From contig NZ_CP045482.1 in the NCBI RefSeq assembly GCF_009729015.1, positions 926,001 to 990,000 of the forward strand: DNA of 64,000 nucleotides. Direction: 5' to 3'. Numbering within the stretch: the first letter of the stretch is position 1; the number at the start of each line of letters is the position of its first letter. Made by a program: the position numbers and the translations under genes. This stretch comes from Acidianus ambivalens. Its GTDB lineage: Archaea; Thermoproteota; Thermoprotei_A; Sulfolobales; Sulfolobaceae. The notes below the pieces were generated by a model. The model did not search any database. It saw only the letters and a list, made by a program, of their open reading frames with translations, and had not been told where the DNA came from. Shown in pieces: positions 25,260 to 34,182 of this stretch.

Positions 25260-26886
25260 CTATGCAGCATATATTCCTTCTTCTGCTACATATTTCTTTC
25301 TAGCCAAATCCATCATTTTTCTCGTGAACAGTACTGAGTATATTACTACTACAATAGCAAATATTAACGAAAGCCATCCAACTAGTGCAAGATTTCCTTG
25401 ATTATCGGCTACAGCTAACGCCTTCATTAATCCAGTTCTTACTTCAAGAGTTTGAGATTGGTAGATATCTGGCCAATATTCACCTATTGCCAATCCTCCC
25501 CAAGCACTATTTATTGTACTACTCATTCCGGCTATTATATAAGGAAATGTTGCAGGCAATATTATTTTCCTCATTTTAGTCCAGAATCCTAACTTAAGGT
25601 TATCCATTAATTCCCAATATTCTGATGGTAAATTCTTAACTCCTATCCAGAAACTGTAAAATACATAGTAAAAAGTGGAGATGAAACCTAAAAGTAGAAC
25701 GTAAAACTCGTTAGTAAATGGGCCGAATATTGAACTTACGTAGGTATATGTAAATCCGTAAAGTAGAGGAAAGTAAGCTGGAGCAGGGAAAGCAGAGAAA
25801 GTTTGTATTATAGGCACAATTACTCTATCTGCATTAGTATGCCTAGCAATGTAATACCCTACAAATACTGCAAAGATAAAAGACATTAAAGCAATCACCG
25901 CAATTCTTAGGTAATCGGCTCCTAAGTCTATTAAATCTTGAGGTAGAGTTGAAATTAAATAACTCCATGTTGATGGTTTAACAGAAATTATTACCGAATA
26001 TGCACCATAGAGAATTATTATTAGAAGTAATATTCCTATTCCAGCTGAAATCATGTTAATTGGAATTTTCCTATTTTTAGCTTCCTCTTCCTCTTCCATA
26101 AGTCTATTTTGCCTTGTAAAGTAAGGTGGTTTAGTCAAATATTTTCCTAGCTTAGCAAAAACTCCTTTAGAATTACTTAATCTAGCAGAGTACCTTATCC
26201 TAAATCTTCCTCTCTTAAAGGATTTTAATGTCGCTTCAGTATCAAGTCCGTATTTTTTAACAGAATATTCTGCAAATTCTCTTAATAAAAGTGTTATTGT
26301 AGTAGTAAAAATTCCTAGAACTATTAATGCATAGATAGCATCAGTATAGTCACCTTCTGCAGTATATTGAGCTATTAAAGTACCAATACCGGGAACCTCA
26401 TAACTCTTGACACCTATGCTGAAAACTTCACTTACCGTAATGTAAAATAACGCATCAGCAAAGCTAGGAATTAAATTTGCGGCAATTCTAGGCATAGAGA
26501 AAGGAATATAAAGTCGAAGCATTTTCCCTACGAAACCGAATCTATAATTTCTTATTACCTCCTCCATTTCTGACGGGACCGTCTTAAAGGCTTGATATAT
26601 CCCCATCCAAATATTCCAAACAACTGCTGTAAAAACTAAAAACAGCACCGCTAGTTCTATTCCTAAACTACCACCTATACTAAAAACGAAGAAAATTAAG
26701 ACTACGGGGAAGAAGGAAATTACTGGTACAGACTCGAAAATTTCTGATAAAGAGATATATATGTTTTCAAATGTTTTACTTTTTAAAGAAATATAACCTA
26801 AAAGCCAGCCTGTTACTATTGCAAAAGCTATATCTATAAATACTCTACCTAAGGTTAGGAGAGTATCATATATAGCTAGCCAAATA

Positions 26887-26894
<8 letters not shown>
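25260..26894 (-). CDS. ABC transporter permease, two fused permease domains (nitrate/sulfonate/taurine class)
   Basis: 544 residues containing two tandem binding-protein-dependent permease domains (about 1-235 and 310-540). Each has an EAA-like loop: EEVIRNYRFGFVGKMLRLYIP in the first half (written without its first residue) and WELMDNLKLGFWTKMRKIIL in the second. A charged cytosolic linker (EEEEEAKNRK) joins them. Most relatives encode one permease that dimerises. It overlaps the start-proximal ATPase gene by 8 bases. No binding protein is encoded nearby, so the substrate (nitrate, sulfonate, pyrimidine or other) is open. Confidence 0.84.
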
Positions 26895-27708
<814 letters not shown>

Positions 27709-27740
27709 ATTCTTATAAGCTTTTCCTTAATATTTTCCTT

Positions 27741-28103
27741 ATGGAATTTTTAGAGAAAAAGTTCACAGTAAAAACAGAGCATTCTGCAGTAAAGGTATCA
27801 AGCGGTGCAGTTGATGTGTTATCTACGCCTTGCTTAATAGCCTTTATGGAAGACGTTTCCTTCACTTTACTTCAAGAAAAACTAAGCAAAGGATTAACGA
27901 GCGTTGGGTATCACGTTGATGTAAAGCATCTTGCCCCGGCACCTATAGGTGCGGAAATATTAGTTAGATCTACAATAGTAAAAGAAGAAGGTAAAAGAGT
28001 AACTTTCAAAGTCGAGGCATTTTATAAGGATAAAAAGATAGCCGAAGGAATTCACGAGAGAGTAATAGTGAACGAGGATGAATTTATGAAAAGGGTTGAA
28101 TAA
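27741..28103 (+). CDS. hotdog-fold thioesterase (FlK-like)
   Basis: 120 residues from ATG 27741 (MEFLEKKFTVKTEHSAVKVS). The frame continues upstream, but only into the divergent ABC ATPase gene. Core features are VLSTPCLIAFMEDVSF, LTSVGYHVDVKHLAPAPIG and VEAFYKDKKIAEG, which match fluoroacetyl-CoA-type thioesterases and other small hotdog proteins. It probably hydrolyses an acyl-CoA. The 3' end overlaps the convergent helicase gene by 20 bases. Confidence 0.78.
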   Translation: MEFLEKKFTVKTEHSAVKVSSGAVDVLSTPCLIAFMEDVSFTLLQEKLSKGLTSVGYHVDVKHLAPAPIGAEILVRSTIVKEEGKRVTFKVEAFYKDKKIAEGIHERVIVNEDEFMKRVE

Positions 28104-30060
28104 AATATACTATCTTTTCATTTCCATCTTTTTCTTTCCTAACCCTTTTCTCCACTATACCTAGAGAAATTAGTTTTTCTAGGATTTCTTTATCTATCTT
28201 CTTTCCTTCAAACTCTTTTCCATAATATTTAGTAACTACTCTAGCCATTTCATACACGTCTAGATCTTTACTGTACACTTCCCTACATACTCCTGCAGGA
28301 TCATAACCTCTTTCCTTTATTAGTATCTTCAAGGGTGGAGTGAATATTTTTATACAAAGCTCCTTCTCGTCTTTTATTTTCTTATCCACTAACAGCTTCA
28401 TAACAGTACCTCTATCTAAGCCTAATTTTGCTAACCTTACTCCTTCAAAAGGAACCCCGTACTTTATTTGATAATATAACTTCAATGCTTCTTTAGCCTC
28501 ATCGTTTTTGCCCAAAGCTTTTAGCACTCTATATAGAGCAAAGGAAATCCATCTAGCATTGCTTATTACTTCATTTATATCTTTAGCCGATAAATTCTTA
28601 CATAGAGAAGAGAAGTCCTCACCATTACTCCACCTCTTTAATAATTCTCTCCCGCATTTACAGCCTCTTAGTTCTTGTGCAACGGCATTTGAGGAAACCA
28701 CTGTAGTTAAAAGATCAGATGAAATTATTTGAAACCCCTTTAAAAGTGAGATATCAATATAACTTAAGGAAACTGCTTTACCCAAGGGGGTTAAAAATAT
28801 TCCTCCTCCATCCTCTTCAATTAAATTAACTTCTTTTAATGTGTTTAAAGACTTCAAGAATTCTTCCTCAGTTATTTTATTAAACTTTAAACTGCACTTT
28901 AAAATTGAGTGGAGATCTTCTTTACTATAACCTTCTCTCCACGATATTACACCTAAGGATAAATCGTCGAGCGAGTAAGTACTCTTTTCCTCTTCATATG
29001 AAGAGGAAAAATACTTCCTTCTAAACTCCTCAGCTTTTCTCATAGATGTTGAAATAATTATACTCATTCCTTCCTTGTCAAAGCCTGGCCTTCCAGCCCT
29101 TCCTGCCATCTGCTTGAATTCCATTAAGTTAAGGTCTCTCCAACCCTTTAGGTTACCTTTTTCGTCCGATTCTGGCAATACAGTATCGTAGAAAATTGTA
29201 GCGTAAACTGGTAAATTAACACCTTGGCCTAATGCAGTGGTTGAAACTACTACGTTAATTTCTCCTTTCTTTAACATTTCGACAATTTGTCTTCTTTCCT
29301 CTAAAGGAACTCCACTATGATAATGAGAAGCGTTAAAGCCGAATTTTCTTAAAGTCTCAGCAAGGCTTTCTGCCGATTTCCTACTTCTTACGAAAACTAA
29401 TGCGTTTTTACCTTGTTTTATAATGTACCTCAATGTTGGGATAAGGATTTCTAACTTCTCGCTCCTTATTCCGTTTAAAGGCTCTAAAGGTATTGTAAAA
29501 TCGTTATCATAACACCTAATTACGTAAGGATATGCTATACACTCGTGAAGAGGAACGGCCCTTTTATTATATTCTATTACCTCCGCCTTTAGCCAATTGG
29601 CGTAATTCTTAACACTGGGTAAAGTAGCACTTAAGCCTATAATCTGAACGCCGTTTTTCTTAGCCCATAATACTATGTTTTCTATTGCTAATCCTCTGTC
29701 GCTTTCTACGTTGTGTATTTCGTCTATGATTACTACTTCGACTTTCCTTAACCAACCGTATTTATGCCTTATTGAACTATCAAACTTTTCATAAGTTGAA
29801 AGTAGCGTTTTGCTCTTAAAGCTCCTAAGGTCGTCTTCATAAACGTCCGAATCTACGTATTTCGTATCTCTCTTATCCCTTATATCCTCGTAAACTTCCC
29901 TCGATAAAGCCTTTAAAGGTGAAACGTAAACTGAAATTCCTTTTGCCTTCAATAGAATTTCCTTTGCTAAGTAAGTTTTTCCGGATCCAGTAGGTGCAGA
30001 GATAAGGAAATTCTTTCCTTCTTCGTATTTCTCCTCGAATATTCTCTGTAGCTCGTTCAC
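28084..30060 (-). CDS. second Ski2-like superfamily II helicase
   Basis: 658 residues. Motifs are SAPTGSGKT near 22, IIDEIHNVESDRG near 111, GLSATLP, STTALGQGVNLP and QMAGRAGRPGFDKEG. It lacks the Hel308 N-terminal Q-motif region and the clear helix-hairpin-helix end, so it is a paralogue and not a second Hel308. Two Cys pairs, CKCGRELL and SLCKNLS, lie in the C-terminal half and may bind a metal. The family is probably one of the crenarchaeal Ski2 branches (ASH-Ski2-like). Its substrate, RNA or DNA, is unknown. Confidence 0.85.
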   Translation of the reverse strand: MNELQRIFEEKYEEGKNFLISAPTGSGKTYLAKEILLKAKGISVYVSPLKALSREVYEDIRDKRDTKYVDSDVYEDDLRSFKSKTLLSTYEKFDSSIRHKYGWLRKVEVVIIDEIHNVESDRGLAIENIVLWAKKNGVQIIGLSATLPSVKNYANWLKAEVIEYNKRAVPLHECIAYPYVIRCYDNDFTIPLEPLNGIRSEKLEILIPTLRYIIKQGKNALVFVRSRKSAESLAETLRKFGFNASHYHSGVPLEERRQIVEMLKKGEINVVVSTTALGQGVNLPVYATIFYDTVLPESDEKGNLKGWRDLNLMEFKQMAGRAGRPGFDKEGMSIIISTSMRKAEEFRRKYFSSSYEEEKSTYSLDDLSLGVISWREGYSKEDLHSILKCSLKFNKITEEEFLKSLNTLKEVNLIEEDGGGIFLTPLGKAVSLSYIDISLLKGFQIISSDLLTTVVSSNAVAQELRGCKCGRELLKRWSNGEDFSSLCKNLSAKDINEVISNARWISFALYRVLKALGKNDEAKEALKLYYQIKYGVPFEGVRLAKLGLDRGTVMKLLVDKKIKDEKELCIKIFTPPLKILIKERGYDPAGVCREVYSKDLDVYEMARVVTKYYGKEFEGKKIDKEILEKLISLGIVEKRVRKEKDGNEKIVYFIQPFS

Positions 30061-30088
30061 TTCACTACGTATATTGAGAGAGAAAAAA

Positions 30089-30421
30089 TTAAAGGCTTAG
30101 GTATATCCAGCCTTCAGCTTGTTTTCTTACAATCTCACCAACTCCTGCTTGAACTATTGAAATGCCTTTAATCAGAGAGTCGACATTAAGATTTAGAGCA
30201 TTAATACTGTTCATGCAACCCACAACGTTAATCCCAGAGGATAATAGCTTCTTTACATAATCTTCATTGGGATTTCCTTTAACTAAAGCCTTAATTGCGG
30301 ACTGATGAAAAACTACCTCTATTTCCGCATCTCCTTTCAGATCATTATATAAATTTATTACGGATCTTATCGCTTGAGGAACTCTTTCCTCGTCCTTTAC
30401 CTGAACTATAACTTTATACAT
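30089..30421 (-). CDS. DsrE-like family protein
   Basis: 110 residues with the DsrE-like pattern: KVIVQVKDEERVPQAIRSV, VVFHQSAIKALVKG and a conserved cysteine in INVVGCMNSINAL. It ends AGVGEIVRKQAEGWIYL, typical of the YchN/DsrE-like group. It may handle sulfur or form a small oligomer. It is on the same strand as the helicase and the peptide-type ABC operon, with short gaps of 28 and 23 bases. Confidence 0.78.
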   Translation of the reverse strand: MYKVIVQVKDEERVPQAIRSVINLYNDLKGDAEIEVVFHQSAIKALVKGNPNEDYVKKLLSSGINVVGCMNSINALNLNVDSLIKGISIVQAGVGEIVRKQAEGWIYLSL

Positions 30422-30444
30422 AGTTTAAGGTTGTTAAAAATAGT

Positions 30445-31284
30445 TTAAACGCCTTTTTCATAGTACCAGCAGGATACCCTATTACCTTTAACAATGAACA
30501 TTGGTGGATCTTGTAATCTACACTTTATTGAAAGCCATTTCTCTTTTTGCATTAAATCGCAGTAATCGTGGAATGGACATCCGTGATCTGAAGGGCTGCT
30601 TATTTCTCTTACTGGAATCTTTTCTCCTTTATTTCCTATGGTTATTTTAGAATTCAGTAAGGCTAAAGAATAGGGGTGAAGAAGTTCTTTACCATAGCTT
30701 TCTTCTATAAGTTTACCTCCATAAATGACGTAAATTCTTTTACAAGGATCAAGATTTTTAGTCGAGCTAGAAAACAATATCAAGTCTGCATTTATCATAT
30801 TAGCAACTTTTATCAAATTTTTTAAAGCTTTATACTTTAATTGTTCTTCCATTAATTCAAGAAAATCCTCTGCAATGATAAAGTAAGCTTTACCTATAAG
30901 TAGTGAAGATAAGTAGAGGTTAAATACTTCATATTCTGATAAATTTGAAATTTTATCATTCTTTATATCTAGAATGTTTAATATACTTTCTGGGTTTATA
31001 TTTTCTCCATAATTTTTTAACAAAACCTTAATGAAAGTTATAGAATCTATTTTAGGTTTTTCCAATTCTCTGGGTATAACTCTGATAAAATTTTTAGCTT
31101 GCTTTTTATCAATTTCCTTATCTCTATAAAATTTTATTTCCCCGACGTATTTTGACTTTCCAAGTAATGAAGAAATTAAGGATTTCTTATCTTCACCCCA
31201 ATCACCTAAGACGCAAGTTACTCCATCAACTACCAAACTAATGCCCTTCAACTGATCGGTATATAAATTGTTTATAACTATCAT
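30445..31284 (-). CDS. OppF/DppF-like ABC ATPase, degenerate
   Basis: 279 residues from ATG 31284, which overlaps the previous stop as ATGA. The C-terminal oligopeptide-transporter region with its cysteines is intact (DHGCPFHDYC and later GNRVSCWYY), so the family is clear. The catalytic core is eroded: Walker A reads LGDWGEDKKS, the signature region reads NLSEYEVFNLYLSSL, Walker B reads IIAEDF and the H-loop His is replaced in LFSSSTKNL. It probably binds ATP poorly, if at all. Its partner ATPase is also degenerate. Confidence 0.75.
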   Translation of the reverse strand: MIVINNLYTDQLKGISLVVDGVTCVLGDWGEDKKSLISSLLGKSKYVGEIKFYRDKEIDKKQAKNFIRVIPRELEKPKIDSITFIKVLLKNYGENINPESILNILDIKNDKISNLSEYEVFNLYLSSLLIGKAYFIIAEDFLELMEEQLKYKALKNLIKVANMINADLILFSSSTKNLDPCKRIYVIYGGKLIEESYGKELLHPYSLALLNSKITIGNKGEKIPVREISSPSDHGCPFHDYCDLMQKEKWLSIKCRLQDPPMFIVKGNRVSCWYYEKGV

Positions 31285-32129
31285 TTTAACCACGAATAAA
31301 GTAAGCATTTTACGTAATTGTTGCCTACCTTTATTTCTTCTGGTTCTTTCTCCTTACATTTTAATGAAGAATATCTACAATTATCACTATATGGGCAACC
31401 TCTGCCTAGATAGTTAGTTGAAATTTCCCCTCTTAGCAAATCTAAGGTATAAGGATGATATACTTCGGTTACATTGCTTCCTCTTTCAATTATTTTACCT
31501 TTATAAAGCACTACAAACTCATCCGAAACTCTTGAAATTACCGCAGGATCGTTGTCTAAAACTATAAATTTTGATGACACAATGCTTTCTAAGTCTATTA
31601 TAGAGTTAATTACTACGGCTCTCCCATTATCGTTTATGCCAAATTCTATATCGTCTATTAAAACGTACTTAGGTTCTAGAAATGTTGCAAGTGCTAACGA
31701 CACTTTCTTAGCCTCTAAAGGGGTTAGCTGATAAGAAAATTTTTCTAAAATAGAAGAATCTAGACCCAGAATTTTTATAAATTCTTTAGCAATATCTACC
31801 GCAAAATTATAATCTCCTATATCATGAGATACTACTATTTCAGCAAAATGAGATGCAATATTATAAATCGGATTAAACATTGAGTAAGGATTATAGAAAA
31901 CCGCGGAAATTTCCTTCCATCTTATGTCATTAACGTTGTTCTCTTTTATTTCATTTCCATTAAGTAATATTTTACCTTTTTTAGGCTTTTTTAATAATAA
32001 AGTATAAAATATTATTTCCTCTTTACCGCTATCCCTCTGACCCAATATTCCTAGGTTACTTTCTACCTTCATGGAAAAATCGTTCAATATATCTCCATAA
32101 ATGTTAACGTATTCTAGCATGAAAATCAC
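31281..32129 (-). CDS. OppD/DppD-like ABC ATPase, degenerate
   Basis: 282 residues from GTG 32129 (GTGA overlap with the permease stop). It keeps the peptide-transporter C-terminus (GRGCPYSDNCRYSSLKC and later VKCLLY). The active-site motifs have drifted: Walker A is GQRDSGKEE without the Ser/Thr after Lys, the LSGGQ region is QLTPLEAKKVSLA, Walker B is VLIDDIEF with Asp in place of the catalytic Glu, and the H-loop His is missing in IVLDNDPAV. The reading frame is fully open, so selection still seems to act. Confidence 0.75.
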   Translation of the reverse strand: MIFMLEYVNIYGDILNDFSMKVESNLGILGQRDSGKEEIIFYTLLLKKPKKGKILLNGNEIKENNVNDIRWKEISAVFYNPYSMFNPIYNIASHFAEIVVSHDIGDYNFAVDIAKEFIKILGLDSSILEKFSYQLTPLEAKKVSLALATFLEPKYVLIDDIEFGINDNGRAVVINSIIDLESIVSSKFIVLDNDPAVISRVSDEFVVLYKGKIIERGSNVTEVYHPYTLDLLRGEISTNYLGRGCPYSDNCRYSSLKCKEKEPEEIKVGNNYVKCLLYSWLK

Positions 32130-32887
32130 TTCAAATTATCTGAAATTAAATAAAGTAGAACAATAACTATTGCCCTAAACAATGCAGGCGGCAAATAAAG
32201 CCACCAATAAGGCAAATACCTCGATGCTACTGTTAATAGTGTAGTTAAAGTTGGGAATCTAGGATCTCCAACTCCTGCTATTACGCCCATTGCAGTATAT
32301 GTTGAAATGCCGTCTATCATTGCAGGAATAATAAATTTCTTTGAGAGATTATATATCTCTTCCTTATTTGAAAAGAAAAGTAAAGAGAAAGGAGTTTTAG
32401 GTACAATTCTACTTAAGGTAGAAGATGAAGAAGTAAATAAGTATTCACTAACTTGCCTAGAGTAATTAGCCCAGCCGGTTAGACCAACTATTACTGCAGT
32501 AATAAAGAAATTAGCCTTTAACGAAGTCCCAGTAGGAATACCATAAATTAAGGCTATAGACAAGAGCAATAAAATTCTGGGTACCGTATTTATTGAATCA
32601 GAAATTCTTACCATGATAATTCTGATTTTACCACCCATTAGACCAGAGACGGATCCATAGACTACCGCAATAAAAGTTTCAACTATTCCTGCTACAACGC
32701 CGAAAATTAATGTATTAATTATTGCCTCAGCATTCATATTTACCATGTTATCTCCATTAATGTACGTTCCTAAAGGATATGAGAGGCAAGGACAATGTAA
32801 AGGTTTTCCTTGAGGTAACTCGTAAAAGGTAAAGAATAATGATAAACCTACTATGAAAGATAGTAAAATGACGTAAGCCTTTATCAT
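32126..32887 (-). CDS. OppC/DppC-like peptide-type ABC permease
   Basis: 253 residues with about six membrane helices. The permease loop is seen in AVIVGLTGWANYSRQVSEYL and then IIPAMIDGISTYTAMGVIAG, typical of DppC-like subunits. It is coupled on both sides by 4-base overlaps (with the DppB-like gene before and the ATPase after). The N-terminal soluble DppC extension is short. The cargo is unknown; this class carries peptides, nickel or oligosaccharides. Confidence 0.8.
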   Translation of the reverse strand: MIKAYVILLSFIVGLSLFFTFYELPQGKPLHCPCLSYPLGTYINGDNMVNMNAEAIINTLIFGVVAGIVETFIAVVYGSVSGLMGGKIRIIMVRISDSINTVPRILLLLSIALIYGIPTGTSLKANFFITAVIVGLTGWANYSRQVSEYLFTSSSSTLSRIVPKTPFSLLFFSNKEEIYNLSKKFIIPAMIDGISTYTAMGVIAGVGDPRFPTLTTLLTVASRYLPYWWLYLPPALFRAIVIVLLYLISDNLK

Positions 32888-34119
32888 CTAGTCACCCTAG
32901 GATCAATTATTCCGTAAATTACATCAGCAATAAAATTGGAGAAAATAACAATGCTAGAATAAATCATTAAAACTCCTTCTACTATTTTAAAATCATCATA
33001 ATCAACTCCTATTCTTATTAAATAACCTAAACCTGGCCATGCAAAGATTGCTTCAACTAAAAATTCTGCTATTAACATTTCTACGAATGCTGCTGAAATA
33101 CTTGAAAGAGTTACTACTGTTAAATTACCTAGGATATGCCTAAATACTAAAACGTCCCTGCTCAAGCCTTTGGCAATAAACTCTTGCGGAACCTTGCTTA
33201 CACTTAGCAGTATCCTATTCGCAAAAATTCCTATGAATGGAAAGAACAGTGAAACTAAAGGTAAAATAAGGTAATATATTAGATGACCCTTAGGTGAACC
33301 TATTGGTAAAACGTTCAAATATACATGAAATAAGTAAATTAATCCTATTGCTATAACCCAAGAAGCTAAAGCGTTACCGATATATTTCCATCTCCTAAGT
33401 AGAGAATTAATTACTGAAGAACCTAGAATAGCTTTCATAACTAAAAAAGGACTTAAATACACAGTTAAAGCAAAGGCTATTCCAGTCAACAAACTTGTGA
33501 AAGCTAAGGAAGTTAAAAGCAGAGAAGTTACAGAAATTCCATAGTGCCTACTATAGCCCATACTAAACGTTATCAACTCGGATATAGACTTTGTTATACA
33601 AACACCATGTATAGCTTCTAGAATTATTACAACAGAAGAGACTATCATCATAGAAATTACGAAGCTTGCTAGCCTCTTAATTACATATTTATAAATTGAT
33701 CCACCTACGGCGTAGCCCTTAGATAATTCCCCTAGAGCTCTTTCTTGTATTAAAAGTATCATTCCCCTAAAACCTGTTGCCGTCCCTAAAAAGATTAGGA
33801 GAAGACCTATTGGAGATAAGTATGCATAAGGTTGAACATATCCCTTGATCACATAAACGTAAAAATAAGAAGAATTAAGTTGCACGGAAGATACGTTACT
33901 TAAGTTAACAATTCTCGTTCCGTTTAATATAACATACGCAGAAGGCATTCCTTTATTTAATACACTCCACAATTCTTCACGCCAATATTGTGGAGGATTA
34001 GCAACGCTACCATAACCGTAGTTTACTAATTCACATTGCTTTGTAATAGTTGAAACTGCAGAAATTATTATACCGGAAGAAAGAAGGATGGTTGAAAATA
34101 GTAATATACCTATTTTCAT
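32884..34119 (-). CDS. OppB/DppB-like peptide-type ABC permease with large extracytoplasmic insert
   Basis: 411 residues. One N-terminal membrane helix is followed by about 75 residues outside the membrane (ending VIKGYVQPYAYLSPIG), then about six helices. The DppB loop EFIAKGLSRDVLVFRHILGN and LVEAIFAWPGLGYL are clear. DppB proteins usually have about 310-330 residues; the extra length is in the external and early loops. It is the first gene of a four-gene coupled operon, with a TATA-like AATTTTAAAA about 26 bases before the ATG on the minus strand. No binding protein gene is adjacent. Confidence 0.82.
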   Translation of the reverse strand: MKIGILLFSTILLSSGIIISAVSTITKQCELVNYGYGSVANPPQYWREELWSVLNKGMPSAYVILNGTRIVNLSNVSSVQLNSSYFYVYVIKGYVQPYAYLSPIGLLLIFLGTATGFRGMILLIQERALGELSKGYAVGGSIYKYVIKRLASFVISMMIVSSVVIILEAIHGVCITKSISELITFSMGYSRHYGISVTSLLLTSLAFTSLLTGIAFALTVYLSPFLVMKAILGSSVINSLLRRWKYIGNALASWVIAIGLIYLFHVYLNVLPIGSPKGHLIYYLILPLVSLFFPFIGIFANRILLSVSKVPQEFIAKGLSRDVLVFRHILGNLTVVTLSSISAAFVEMLIAEFLVEAIFAWPGLGYLIRIGVDYDDFKIVEGVLMIYSSIVIFSNFIADVIYGIIDPRVTR

Positions 34120-34182
34120 TGAGCTGAACTTACCATCTTCTTTTTTTAAAATTTTTGATAAAAATCGTCTATAGGCTCTACC

